A stretch of 64,000 nt of DNA from assembly GCA_036417435.1 (NCBI GenBank), contig CM070904.1, forward strand, positions 129,766,695 through 129,830,694, written 5' to 3'. The DNA comes from Inia geoffrensis. Taxonomy: Eukaryota; Chordata; Mammalia; Artiodactyla; Iniidae. The translations under genes were made by a program, and so were the position numbers. Shown here in pieces: positions 11,586-24,578 of this stretch; the stretch's first letter is position 1; every line of letters starts with the position of its first letter. The notes under the pieces are model-generated. The model had not been told where the DNA came from. It ran no database searches and saw only the letters and a program-made list of their open reading frames with translations.

Positions 11586-13666
11586 CCAATATTGTTCTGA
11601 AATAAAAAATTTTAAAAACATCCATAAGCCATACGAAATTCAAATAAAGCATTAACTGTAATTGACGTCTACACTGGGATAGCTGGTCCACAAGAAACGA
11701 TCTTAAGCAGGAAATCGTTTTTACATGTACAAAAGTGGCATCTGAAAGATAGACCAAGTATACATTTTGACATTCCGCCGTGTGGTTTTGCCCTGGGTCA
11801 CACAGAATCAAAGAGACTTAGAATCAGAAGGGCCATTTACACTCGCCGATGGGAGCTGCCCGCCCGTGTGTCTCTGGCAGAGCGCCTTCCGGCCTCTGTC
11901 ATCTTCTAGCTTTTGTGGGATCAGGGCTTCGTGTCCATCAAACGTTTAAAATGAACTATTTTTAGGGTTTTCCATTTTCCTGGTAGTTAGAGTAGAAATT
12001 GTGTAAGTCTGGGATGGCAGAAGCATGGGGGGACCCAGTCTAGGGGCTCAGCCTGCAGTGAGGGGCTGCTAGCGTGTTAGAGCATCCTGCTGCATCGGTA
12101 GAAGTTTGTCCTAAAGGGAGGCGATGGGTTCTCTCCCTTCAGCACTTTGGGGGATGCTGCCTGTGCCCAAGGGGAGAGTCCCACCGTGTCGGAGCGCTGG
12201 AACCTTTTCCTTTGGGAGGAGTCTGGGGCTAAGAAGGGGCTTGGCTGTGTAGCTGTGTGACATCTCATTGGGCCTTTGTGGCAACTGTCCTTGGTCCCTC
12301 AAAAGAAGGCATGCTGGGGGCAGGCTGCACTCCAGACAGAGACCAGGCGTACCCCCCGGGGGGCAGCGGAGCCCTGCTCAAGCAGCTCTAGGGGTCCAGG
12401 CCCATGGGTCCACTGTCCCCAGGGATTCTTGAGCAGGGTGACCCCGGGCAGGGATCAAGCACGGATATTGGTCCAGCAGTTTCAGGATGGAATGGTTTGA
12501 CCTCCACAGTCTCTTGTGGTTCTGACATTCTGTGATTCCCACTTGATGCAAATAGTCTCTAAAAATCAGGGTTCAGAATTAATTTAAGAAAAAAAATAGA
12601 AAGAAAGCAAAACGAAACACATCTTTAATCCACAGTAGCTGTTTCCTGAGTCTCCTCATTTGAAGTTCAGTTAAACCTCTGATTACAAAAGTTCATCCTG
12701 CTTTGCTGCCTCCCATACCCTCGACTCATCAAAGACCTCGCGTCTCATCATGTTTTTCAGGATGGGGCTCTTTTTATTATTTATGGAGAGACCACACAGT
12801 TTGCTGGTTTCTCCTAGTGTTTTGGCTGACCTTTTCTAAAGGTTCACACATGTAAGTGCAGAAGTGGACCCTGACGTCCAGAGCTGTGGGCATTAATCCA
12901 CAGCCCTGGGTTTTCCTGGGACTCCCCTTCCAGGAAGTGCAAGCCTGTGGCTGGCTGTTGTCTGGGTGATAGGATGGAGGTCCCACGTGGCCCAGCCATG
13001 GGAGGTCCAGCACCTTGGTCCAGACCCCGCTGCCGCCTTCTGCTAACTCTTGGCCGGAGGTCGCGGACACGGAGGTGCCTGCGTCTGGCCTGCAGACGTG
13101 TCGGGTTTGGCCTGAATTACACGCAGATGGTGTATAATCCGTTGCTGACATTCTAAAGTAAGGAGCCGTCACATAAAGCTTCAGTTTTATCTTCCTCTCT
13201 TGGGTCATCAGGAAATCTGGAAACGCAGATGCGGACCCTGCGTTCCCTGCTCGGTCCGGGGCGCCGTTCCTGGACCGTTGGCTCCGCTGTGCGTCGTTGA
13301 CCGTCTCCACCCCCATCAAGAGGCCTGGCCTTCTCCACCTGCAACAGCCTGACCACCCGCTCCCTGGGATCTTTTAGTAAAGCTGGAGATTTGCTTCCGT
13401 AAATCCTCGTCCCGGTCTCCCCTCTCTCCAGGACACTCGGAGTTTACGGCATTTTCAGGGTACTCTTAAGACTTAGCAAACAGAAACCCCTTCCTCTGGA
13501 TCCATATACGATGTATTTTCAGGAACAGATTCGAATTTGTTCATGTTAGAATGGTGCTTATCTGTTCTTTCACTGCGTGAATGTAAAATACCAGACCGAA
13601 TGCTACTGGTATTTTATATTCCCTTGCAATCCTGGATCCTCAGCGCCCTCTCAGGAGAGGAACCGG

Positions 13667-13821
13667 GGACTTCCCTGGTGGTCCAGTGGGTAAGAATGCG
13701 AGCTCCCAGTGCAGGGGGCCTGGGTTCAATCCCTGATCGGGGAACTAGATCCCACGTGCACGCCGCAACTAAGACCTGATGCAGCCTAAATAAATAAATA
13801 AATATTTTTAAAAAGAAGAGA
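13667..13821 (+). mobile_element. tRNA-derived SINE of the CHR-2/Bov-tA type
   Basis: This is a short tRNA-derived unit, starting ACTTCCCTGGTGGTCCAGTG, with box B GGTTCAATCCC, ending in an AAATAAATAAATA tail. The target-site duplication GAGAGGAACCGG lies at 13655-13666 and 13822-13833. Confidence 0.88.
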
Positions 13822-14729
13822 GAGAGGAACCGGACTGGAGGTGCCTGCCAGGATCCTGGGTGACCCGCCGCTCCCAGGTTTGGGTTTTGTGCCCTGGAGG
13901 GACGAGCTGGTGCTTCGAGACTGAAGGCTGTAGGCCAGGCAGCGGTGGGGACGCTGGTCGGTTTGACCCTTGTGGTCATTGCCCACAGGCCAGAACTTAG
14001 CAGCCCAGTATAATGGCAGGAGGGAAGAGGACACGGTGGCTAGTCCTGTCGCTTCCCATCGCTAACGAGCTCCCTTACCTCTGTGGTCAGAGCACACGTC
14101 TGTAACGAGGGAGCCGTCATAACTCTGCTGCTTCTCATGGGGAGTGAGTGAGAGAGAGAAAAATGACGACACTGCATCAGCACCTGCTAGCGCTCAAGCC
14201 ACTGAAAGAAAAGTGCGCCTTCCCTGGTCCAGCTCTGCCCAGACCAGCAGCTGGGCGACCCCATCTTGCGTGCAGCGTGACGTGGGGAGCCAGGCGGCCG
14301 ATCGGTTCAGTCTCTACTGCAGTCTTGGGGTGGGCTCTGAGGGGTGAGATAATAAACCCAGCTGGGGCCAAGACTGAAGGGCAGAAATATGGTTGATTCC
14401 TAGGCCACCAGGGTGTTCAGGTCTGCTGAATGTTGCAGCATTTGAATAGTGCGTGTAATCACAGATAATCCTCCGAGGTGAACCACGGAATTTATTTAAG
14501 ATTGTCAAGATTTGGATTTTTTTTTTTTTCAACAAGACAGTAAGTTTTCCTAGGACCAAACAAATTGGCCTAATTTAATTTCCCAGAAAACTATGACGTC
14601 GTCTCGTCACGTGGCCTCCTGATAAATTTTCCCTTTATTCCCTTAAGAAATAAGTCTTTATACCTTTCACCGGGGAGTGTAGGATTTGCCCTTGAAAGTG
14701 CCCACGTGCTAGCTGAAATACTTCTGTAC

Positions 14730-15103
14730 GTCCCTCTGCAAGGAGCCCCGGGGTGTGACCTGAGTCCCTCTGCAAAGAGCCCCGGGGTGTGACCTGAGTC
14801 CCTCTGCAAGGAGCCCCGGGGTGTGACCTGAGTCCCTCTGCAAGGAGCCCCGGGGTGTGACCTGAGTCCCTCTGCAAGGAGCCCCGGCGTGTGACCTGAG
14901 TCCCTCTGCAAGGAGCCCCGGGATGTGACCTGAGTCCCTCTGCAAGGAGCCCCGGGGTGTGACCTGAGTCCCTCTGCAAGGAGCCCCGGGGTGTGACCTG
15001 AGTCCCTCTGCAAGGAGCCCCGGCGTGTGACCTGAGTCCCTCTGCAAGGAGTCCCGGCGTGTGACCTGAGTCCCTCTGCAAGGAGCCCCGGCGTGTGACC
15101 TGA
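14730..15103. repeat. 34-bp minisatellite, 11 copies
   Basis: Eleven head-to-tail units of exactly 34 bp start at 14730, 14764, 14798 and so on to 15070. The shared unit starts GTCCCTCTGCAAGGAGCCCC and ends GTGTGACCTGA. Copies differ at one or two sites (GGGGTG, GGCGTG or GGATG variants; AAGAG or AAGGAG). The unit length is not a multiple of three and contains no minus-strand stops, so all three reverse frames are open across it. Those open frames are a by-product of the repeat and not genes. It is a likely length-polymorphic locus. Confidence 0.97.
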
Positions 15104-16844
15104 GGCCTGCATTTCGTTTGAGGCTGGAGGAAAAGTTTCCTGAGGCCCAGGGCGGCTCTCAGCCACCAGTGACGCATAGTAACCCCAGCCACTGGTATTG
15201 TTGGAATTCCAGCTAAAATGGATGGTGGTGGGAAAATGTGAGTCTGCAGAACTTGTGTCACGTTTTATCATGCTAAGTTTTAATATCTTAGAAATCCCAC
15301 CAGGGAGGGACATTTCATGATTTTAAGTGTTGCTTTTTCATTGTCACCAATGGCGACCACCCCTCCCCCACTGGTTCTTACTGTGTCCTGGAACTTGATT
15401 TGTAAGTAAAATTTTCCTCCGGGCCCTGCTTCCCTTTGTTGGTCTCAGTGCCATGTTTGGTTTGTATTGGTTGAGATTCCAAGAAATCAAGGTCTGCAGC
15501 TTTATGTCACGTGCTTTCTTTAAGTAAGAACTTGGAAAGAAATGCTCTTCCAAAGGTTTACTTGTGGGTTGCCTCAAGCTTTGAAATCTTTTCTTTCAGC
15601 GACAATAAACATTTGTGGTCAAGAGTCCCGAGTTGGTTCATAATCCATTATATTTGTAACATTTGGTGTCAGACTAATGTCACAATAGTGGTAATTAATT
15701 GGAACTTAATTCTATTGCATAAAAAATGCTTCCTTGATTTTTTTTCTTGTATTTTGGTTCCTGATCAATAGAGTCAGGAGGCGGATGGAGGCTGGTAAAA
15801 ATTCCCAAGGGGGCTCAGGATGCCTCTGCTTCTTTAAGGTGTCGGATTCTATTTCAAACTTACAACTTTCTTTCTGCCTCGATCTGGGTGAATTCACTAG
15901 CATTCGTCTTACGCATTCTCAGTCATAATCATCACTATGTAGGTTTATAAATGGGCAGCAAGAGGAAGGGCAAGGAAGGAGGTTCTCCTGTTCTCCTTCT
16001 TTTCCGTGAACAGGAGTGAGACGAATCCAGATGTGAAAGCTCAAGTTGAAATTGACTGAGTACGGAAGGCGCAAAGCCCCAAAATGGAAAGAGAAAGTGC
16101 AAAGTCGAGGTGTTGGGCCTGGCAGGGCTCAGGGCTGCCTTCGCTTTTCTTAACTCAGGAAAACCTACAAACAAGGCAGAAGGTTTGCTGGGAATTGGTA
16201 GTTAAAACAAGAATAAATTCCCATCAGTCATCTGAGGAAGACCGGATCAAATATACTTCCGAAGTGTGTTGGTTTCAAGTTTTGAATGGTTTTCAAGGAG
16301 CCCTAATGTGATTTCATTAAAAATGGGTTAAAGTAAATTATACACAGTTCATGTATTAAATGCCGTTGCTAAGTTTGCAAATGGAATTTCATTTTTAATA
16401 AATTAAGATCTGAAATGAAAAACTATTAAAAAAATGTTCTTATTTGTAAATATCATAAGGTAAGAATATGGTTACTGTCTTATTTTTAGAAAAGGAAATG
16501 TAGGTTCCTTTTTAATACTTTTAGGAGCTCCGTGTGCTTATAACTTAGTTATAAGAAAAAGTATGATGTAGCACATCAGGATGGTTTGTATTATATTTGT
16601 TGAACCATTGGCATATCTTAGCACTCATTAATGTCATAAAGTTAAGTTCTACACACACATACACAAAAGGAAATTCGTTGACTGTAAATATATCGTATGA
16701 AAAAGAAAGGAGAAAATCAAATTACCAAGCTAAAAATGTGTCATTTCCGTTTTAAGATGGCATAGAGAAAACGAAAGTTTAACAATTTAAAAATTACCTA
16801 TGTGCCTCCTCTTTTTTTAAAAACATGGACCCAGGACTTTCTAA

Positions 16845-17033
<189 letters not shown>

Positions 17034-17839
17034 TGAGGGGCAGAGGGGGTCCCAGCACAGTCAAGCCTTTCAGCTCTGTTGGAGGTTAAAGTAGTATTTA
17101 AGTAAGAGTAAAAATTTTAAGTGAGAGTAAAAAGACAGGAGCAAGTAGTAAAAGAGACAGGAGAAAAAAAAAGAGATCTGTCTGAAAATCTAGACTAGGG
17201 AACCCAGGGTCAGCTTGAGCAGCTGAGAACAAAAACAAGAATTACATGCAATTCATGAGTCAGTTTTTATTGTCCAATAAGAACACATACCAGTTTGTGA
17301 GGCAAGTTCGTTTTCTCTGTGTAATAAAATCTCTTATACTGGTGATTTTTATAAGATAGAATAAAAGACAATTAATTTCATCATCGGGGGGAAAGTAGAC
17401 CTTCCACCCACGGTGAGCTCTTTTAGAAAGCTTTGGTAAAACCTGAAGACGGGGTGTAATGACTCTTCCAGAACAGCACGTTCCCTGAATCCTGCGTGAT
17501 GTTTATCTGCCTTGATGTAGACAAATGCGTAGATTAGAATATATAGTATTAGCTGGTTGTTTGATTACATCACAGTGTTAAGCTTTTCATTTTAAATACT
17601 TTAAAAAAAATTGCGCAGTGACTGGCAAGAAGTTAGAAATAAACATACTGAAGAAGATGAAAATCCCCAAACACCCACTGGAAAACGTGACTGCTCACAT
17701 TTTGGGGTGTACATCCCCAGCCATTTCTCCACTCTGTGCTCCTTCCTTCCACAAGCATGCAGTCCCCCTGTGCACATGGCATGTGGCCTGCTCTCCTAGA
17801 CGATGCAAGATCATAGGCACCTTCCCATGTCAGCAAATG

Positions 17840-18110
17840 TGTGCCACCATTTTAAATAGTTATGTAACATTCATTCTGCACATGTGCCCTAACTGACTTA
17901 ACAGTATCTCCACAACAGACATTTGGCAAGTAAATTTACATCCTGAATGATCTTGGCTGTTGTGAGCATCTCTAATCAGTGTTCTCTTTTGACACTTCTG
18001 TGTCCTCATCCATTTCCCGCAGATTCCTAGCCGTAGCCTTCCTGAGTTGAACAGTGCATGCTTTTGTGGGCTTTGGGTATGTAAGTGCCAAATTCCTGGA
18101 AAGACGGTAT
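17840..18110 (-). mobile_element. Old L1 (L1M-type) 3' fragment, antisense
   Basis: Pieces such as TTTAAATAGTTATGTAACATT, ACTTAACAGTATCTCCACAA and AGTGCCAAATTCCTGGAAAG follow the antisense pattern of old L1 ORF2/3' ends. The fragment is very degenerate. Confidence 0.45.
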
Positions 18111-18964
18111 CCGTTCATCTCCTCTGGCTTTTTCCCCTGCACTCTCAGGAACATTTCCCTTTTTCAAAAACCTTTCCAATAGGATGGGTAACAAACGGCA
18201 CCCTCGCTGTGTAATTTGCTTGCTGGGGTGAATTGCCCTTTTTCCTCTTGTCTTACAGCAGTGGCTTCACCTTTCTGAACCGTGTTCAAAAGCATGTGTT
18301 CCTTTAGGTGTCTCTGGTGTGCTTCTCCTGTTGATGGCATGCTTCCCATGCGTCACCATCAAGTAGACTTTTGAGATGTATACTCCTTCTTTTACAGAGG
18401 AAATTCCTTTGTGCGTGCTTGATTTATTTGGGGTTATTTGGGGAGTAGAGTCCGCCTGCTTCTCCACTGACCTCCACATCAGAGACTTAATACCGTCCCA
18501 TGAGACCTGCCTGTGACGGTCCTGCCCCTCTCCAGGTCTTGGGGGTTCTCTCCGCAAAGCTGCTCCGTCAACAAGGAGGCTGCCCTTTTTCCCTGGCGTA
18601 GTTCTTCCAAAGACCCCGTCAGAGAGCAAAGCCTAATTATTGACCCATTTGCTTTATGTTACTTAGAGGGAGACATGCAATCACCATCTTCTTGCTGGGA
18701 AGTTAAAAAAAGTGAGATCTGATTGACGATGCATCTTAAGTCACCTTACGCTCACCTGCTAAGCTCAGGTGCCATCAGAGGGGCATTTGCTCCTACTTGC
18801 CAAGGGGGAAAGATGATAACAACAAAAGATGGTACTGGAACATTCCTGTAGGAGGGCTGATGCCCACTTACTTTTCATCTCAACCTCTTGGTGAATGTAA
18901 TCAGCATTGGTTCTTGAAACATTCTCCCACACAGTCTGCTGCTTCTCATGGCCCTCAGCGCCAT

Positions 18965-18982
18965 CTTTTTTTTTTTTTTTTT
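18965..18982. repeat. Poly-T tract
   Basis: An uninterrupted run of about 18 T. Confidence 0.9.
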
Positions 18983-20781
18983 CCCTATGTATGCATGGAT
19001 ATTATTGGAATCCAGAAAAGGAGCACAGTGGGGCTTTGTTATGTAATTGTAGGGCAAGCGAGAGCCAGTGTCATTTTAAAGTGCACTTCAGTTAATGCCA
19101 GTCTCTTGGGAACTGGAATTATTGATGCAGGTACACAGTTCCCTAAGGGAGTGGCTTAATCTAGAAGTGGATTTGAATGACTAGAGCATGACGGGGTGGC
19201 ATGACCTTCATTGTAATCCTTCACCGATTCTGTCTATACAGCTAAGCTTTGGGTGAAGGTTTAGAGGGCAGTGAGTTTCAGGTGTATTCTCTGGCAGGTA
19301 CCTGGCACGGATCTGTTCTAGTCTAAGTTGTTGGGAGCTACAGATGCCCAGCAGCTGAGTTTGACTGGCATTCTTTGGTTCAGATGGGAGGAGGCATTCA
19401 AGGGGATGCCCAACGGTAAAATCCTGCCTTTCCTTAATAAGAAATTTGGGAGCATGCAGACGCGTTGGTAACTCCAGTCCCAAAGTTCTGCAGCATGGAG
19501 AATGGCCCCATGATTTGAGCCTGGAAAATTTCAAAAGGTGATAGAACCAAATGGTCTCAAACACTGATCACACTGTCTCACTCACTCCCTGGGTTATCTC
19601 CAAGACATATTATGGCAGAAGGGCCGCTGAGCTCATTGGCCACTTGTGCTGAGGACCTAAGTGGTTACATGTTGGGGAAGTCTTGCCCAGGTTGGTGGCT
19701 TTGGGTTTCAGCACTGTCGGTCATCACCCTCGTACTGGCCATGGAGCAGGGGACCTGCACTGATCTCAGGTAGCAGAGCCTACAGCCTGTTCCTCTCCAG
19801 GGAGCCAAGGAAAAGAACTTGGCTAAACAGTCTGACGTTTTCAGATCGTTTTCTACAAAGATTGCGTTTGTCCTTTTGGTGGAATAGCTGTGCCAGCTCC
19901 CGTGTATCCTCGTAACTTTTGACGATGAGGTAATTTATTTACCAAACAAGGAAACTGGCATGCTTTTTGGAGGGTGGGATTCCAGTAAGGTAATGCGCCT
20001 GTAATGGGGTGGGGTTGGGCGCCTGAGAGCAATAGGCTTGAGATGCACCAAACGTGTATCATTCAAACAGATGTTAGGTGGGGCCTGTAGCAGCAGCCCC
20101 AGCGGCCCCTTCAAAACCAGCATCTACCTGTTGCCGTGTGGCTCTCCTCTTGGTGGGACAGGCATTTATTTCCTGTGCGCACATGCACTGCACACGGACT
20201 CCATCAGGCTGGACCCTGACTCTGTCACGAGTCACCTTCGACGTGGTGTCCTGTTGAGCCCAAGCATCTCGGCGGGGTCTTGCACACAAGGAGGACTGGA
20301 GCAAGAGTAAACGGCTGAATCAAGCTCGTGGGGAAACAGGCCAGCGTGGTGACGGCCCTGAATTGTTCTATTGCCGTCCAAGTGCGTCACCTGCAGAATG
20401 TTGCCTGCATCAGAGAGCGGGGTCTGTAAGACTGGACCGCCTCTGCAGCGGCTGACCTAGGCAGCTCCTTCGGTAGCCAGCCAATTTAACATCCCAGATG
20501 ACCACCCTGACCAGTGTTCCTGGACCGGCAGGCAGGCAAGGCCAAGAGGTTATGACAGGATGCAGAGTTTGCCGCTGGACCGAGCTGCCTGCCCCACAAG
20601 CCTCTCCTGTCCCAGCCTTGCCGCATCACCCCCTCAGCTCCCCTGGGCTGCCAGCAATGCTGGTTTTCTCAGATGTTTTCCTGGACAGGATGCTCCAGCA
20701 GCACTGGGCTCTATCTTTAACTTAACTTCAGGCGCTGTGGAAGCGGAAGACTGACCACTTCCTTTAAAAAAAAGGGGGAGG

Positions 20782-21003
20782 GGGCTTCCCTGGTGGCGCA
20801 GTGGTTGAGAGTCCGCCTGCCGATGCAGGGGACACGGGTTCGTGCCCCGGTCTGGGAAGATCCCACATGCCGCGGAGCGGCTGGGCCTGTGAGCCATGGC
20901 CGCTGAGCCTGCGCATCCGGAGCCTGTGCTCCGCAACGGGAGAGGCCACAACAATGAGAGGCCCATGTACCACAAAAAAAAAAACAAAAAAAACAAAAAA
21001 AAA
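20782..21003 (+). mobile_element. CHR-type SINE, short form
   Basis: The element is near consensus: GGCTTCCCTGGTGGCGCAG head, box B GGTTCGTGCCC, CCGCAACGGGAGAGGCC, then an A-rich tail (AAAACAAAAA). I found no clear target-site duplication. The A/G-rich flank makes one hard to see. Confidence 0.92.
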
Positions 21004-23106
21004 CTACCCACACGACTCATATATTTTTTTGTCTTCGTTGGATGCCCTTTAAAGAAAAGATCTCCCAGAAGAGGTCATTTCTATTCTTGAGGAAACAGAT
21101 ACGGTTTCCTTATTATGCAGGTGTCTGTGGAAGTGTTCATGTAAAGATCATCCTTTGGACCCGAACCACAGGTTTCAATCCCAGCAGATGTCTCGCACGC
21201 GTTGGTGGGGTAGAAAACAGACCCAGCCTTTGGACAACATAAACAGTCAATGTGTGGCCCCAGCTGTGTGCCCAGCTTGTGGAATCCTAGCAGGATGACA
21301 TGCTCTGGCATGTCAGAAACTGTGGCTTAAGAAACAGGCTGGCAGTCGTGAAACTGGGGGGGCCTCAGCTTTGCAGCCGGCAGTGGGGTTGGTGTGAGAC
21401 CAAGTTCACCGAGTGCTTGGAATGGGTCAGCTGCCAGGGATTCTGACGCTGGTGCCCCTGAATGGCCTGTCCCCCTCAGAGCTCACATGCACAAGATTAA
21501 TAGTAAGGGACCTCGGGTGGTGTCCCCAGGACATCACTTCCCACTGGTCACCGTAGCTTCAGATTTCTCTTTCCTTCTGGCACATCCTTTCACAGCCACA
21601 TCTTCTTCTCAAGCCCTCAAAGTCGGCCCAGTTTGATGGCATCATCCTGGATGTGTCTTTCTGTTTTTCACCCTAAGCCTCATCTCAGCTCCTACACAGA
21701 TTATTTAGGAGCCCCAAATCCTTGGTCCCTCTGACACACAGCTTGGCCTCATTCTGCCATTTCTGTAGCACAGGCGTCCCTAAGCCTTCCCTGTACCGCA
21801 GATAGACATCATTGAAGGAAGCTTTTTCACCCCAGGCATGTTTCCTGTTGTTGAAAACCTTAAACAGTTCTCTTAGGGAGGAGAGACCCTCTCCGGGCAG
21901 TGGAATAGAATCGCCTGTGTGTGGCCAGATCATAGGAAGTGATCATCTGGAAATGAGAGGGAAAGTGGGCCACACATTGATCCCACCCAGACAGAGAAAG
22001 TTCCCTACAAGTTGATATCAGCCGTGCCTCTGGACCCCAGATTTACTCACTCTGTGGTCCGTGAAGTCTCAACCCCACCCTTCACCCACTGCCACCCGTC
22101 CTGGGCTGCTTGTGCTCTTCCCCAGAGGCTCAGGGGCCGTCAGCAGTGGCTGGCTTGGGCTCATGGGGTCCCCTTCCCTCCTGCATTGTAGGTAGAGAGG
22201 AGGAGATGCAGGCACAGGAGGAAGCAGTGATGGTGGATTTCAACCTAGGTGTTCCTAAAGATCGGATAGAGGAAGGATAGCCATGGGGTCTGATGGCAGG
22301 GGCAGAATAGCTGAGCAGAGCAGCCGGTGGGGGAGGGCTGAAGGAACCCACAGGTCCATGGCATTGTCTGTGTAACTGAGTGTACGAGCGCCTGGTCTGT
22401 GGTGGACCTGGGCTGCCGCCTTTTCAGAAGGTGGAACTTGCCTGCGAAGCTTCAGCTCACACATCCTACCCTTCTGCGTACAGTCAGGCTTCATTCCTTC
22501 TCAGTGTGCATTTTAAGGTAGACATCGAGAAACTGGCTGCACAGCATCTGCTCTGGAAATCCAGAGAAAGAATCCTTTAGCAAGGGGATGCTTGCTGTGA
22601 CTGTCTTCTCGAGATCACTTCAGACTCTTAAGAGTGTGTGCGTCTGAAATTGTCAACAGGAACCCCTAGCAAATGGAGGCTCGCAGCGTCAGTTGGACTT
22701 CTAAGGACACCCCCCATTCCAAGTTTGGAGTTGCTGGGTGGGAGCAGTTTCATGGTAAGACGAAGACCTGGGCTAAGAAAACAAGCCAGTTGATTTGATT
22801 CGTCTTTCTTTCTCAAGGTGCTGTTATTAAATTAAATAAAACCTAGAGTGCAGTTTAGATAACACGTGGAAAACTCAACCAAGATAACGAAGCTGCTTTG
22901 GCTTTGTAGAGCATCGACTGCCCTGGTTTTCCTAGGATGCAGGACGTCCAGTGCTAAAACCTGGGAAGTTCCAGGCAACTGGGAGAAGTTGGTCACCCGA
23001 GCTTCAGGACTGACCAGCTTAACTGTTCTTTCATCTCCACATGGCATTTTGCAAAGACAGCCCTAAATATATAAATAAGACTGAAATAGTAAAAAGCAAG
23101 CTGTTG

Positions 23107-23454
23107 GGCTTCCCTGGTGGCGCAGTGGTTAAGAACTCGCCTGCCAATGCAGGGGACACGGGTTCGAGCCCTGGCCCGGGAAGATCCCACATGCCGCGGA
23201 GCGGCTGAGCCCGAGCGCCACAACTACTGAACCTGCGCCCTAGAGCCCGCGAGCCGCAACTACTGAAGCCCACGCGCCTAGAGCCCGTGCTCCGCAACAA
23301 GAGAAGCCACCGCCATGAGGAGCACACGCACCAGAATGAAGAGTAGCCCCCGCTCGCCGCAACTAGAGAAGAGCCTGCGTGCAGCAACGAAGACCCAACA
23401 CAGCCAAAAATAGACAAATAAAAATAAACACACTTTAAAAGTAAATAAATAAAT
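23107..23454 (+). mobile_element. CHR-type SINE, long form
   Basis: The element has the full long-form body with an AACACAGCCAAAAATAGA tail region. The perfect 16-bp target-site duplication AAAAAGCAAGCTGTTG lies at 23091-23106 and 23455-23470. Confidence 0.95.
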
Positions 23455-24446
23455 AAAAAGCAAGCTGTTGACTTCCGCTGCTGCTCCGTGGTCTGTATTT
23501 TTTTGAACCTCGGAGAAAATTGTACAACTACAAGAGCTTTAAAAAGCCCTACCTGCTTAACTTTTTGGGGGGAGACGCGTCTTAGTGGCCCGAGGTTTTG
23601 TGACACTTTGCTGGTTTCTAGTCTGGGTGGGTGAAAGGCAGCCTGTTCCGAGAGCCTTGGATTCCCTTTTTATGGACTTGAATGTGAGCCTTAGGGAGCA
23701 CCTTGATAGAAAAATGGAGAGGATAATGAGAAGGAACTTGGACCTCAGGGCTGCACAGTTCAGCATCGCCACCCATTCATCTTCCATGTCAAGGGCACAG
23801 CTGAAATTCCTGCTGACAAAGGTGTGGGGGGCGGGCGGATTCCTAAGTGGACTTGTAAGAGTTCTGCCTTGGCTGCAGGTCAAGCCAAGGACTTTATGGT
23901 GCCCGGACCAGGAAGGCTCTCCCAGCTTTCTCCTGAGCACACGTGGCAGGTGTGGACAGCCCACCTGGCTGACATGTGCTTGGGTTGCTCACACTTTTGA
24001 AATCCTCCCTCCTGGATTTCTTTCCCATTCTTTATGTTGCCTGAGTTATGGCAGCAGCTGGGGCGCCGTCACTTCTCCCTGCAGGACTGGGCTTTTCCTT
24101 CTTACGGGACATTCATTCCTAATCAAGTGCCTCAGACTCTCCAGCTCCACAAAGCCTTGGATTCTGCAGGTTGCTGACATTTCCTTGTTTTTCTCCCCAT
24201 GGACTTGAACTCTGAATTGTCATCAGAATGCTGATTGTAGTATGTTTCTAGTTTCAAAATCAGGCAGAAAAATCCACTTGTTTACTGATATTGATGCCAA
24301 AATAACAAAAAGATGTGAGATGCTTTCCTAAGTAGGTATGCTTCTCAAAAGAAATAGTTAAAGGTAAAAAGGAAGATAACATTTGTCGTAAGAACAACTC
24401 TTGCCTGTACCAACTGCTGGTAACTGTCATTTAAAATAACAATCCT

Positions 24447-24578
24447 GGGAACTCCCTGGCAGTCCAGTTGTTAGGACTCTTCCGCTTTCACTGCCGAGGG
24501 CCCGTGTTCAGTCCCTGGTCAGGGAACTAGGATCCCACGAGCTGCAAGGTGCGGCCAAAAGCTAAAAAAGTAAAAAAT
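24447..24578 (+). mobile_element. Older tRNA-derived SINE (CHR-2-like)
   Basis: The segment AACTCCCTGGCAGTCCAGT, CTTTCACTGCCGAGGGCCC and GTCAGGGAACTAGGATCCCA is a diverged tRNA-derived SINE. The target site AAAATAACAATCCT (24433-24446) is repeated at 24579-24594 with a 2-bp insertion. Confidence 0.82.

Noticed and set aside
14730..15103. CRISPR-like array
   Set aside because: The units are contiguous 34-bp repeats with no unique spacers, in a mammalian intron. It is a minisatellite.
14591..15313. Long overlapping minus-strand open frames of 240, 208 and 112 residues
   Set aside because: They are produced by the 34-bp minisatellite, which has no reverse-strand stops and shifts frame at each unit. 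The proteins are simple repeats of one phrase in three frames.
23585..24208. 207-residue + strand open frame
   Set aside because: No family recognised, composition is intron-like, and it lies directly downstream of a SINE with no gene signals.
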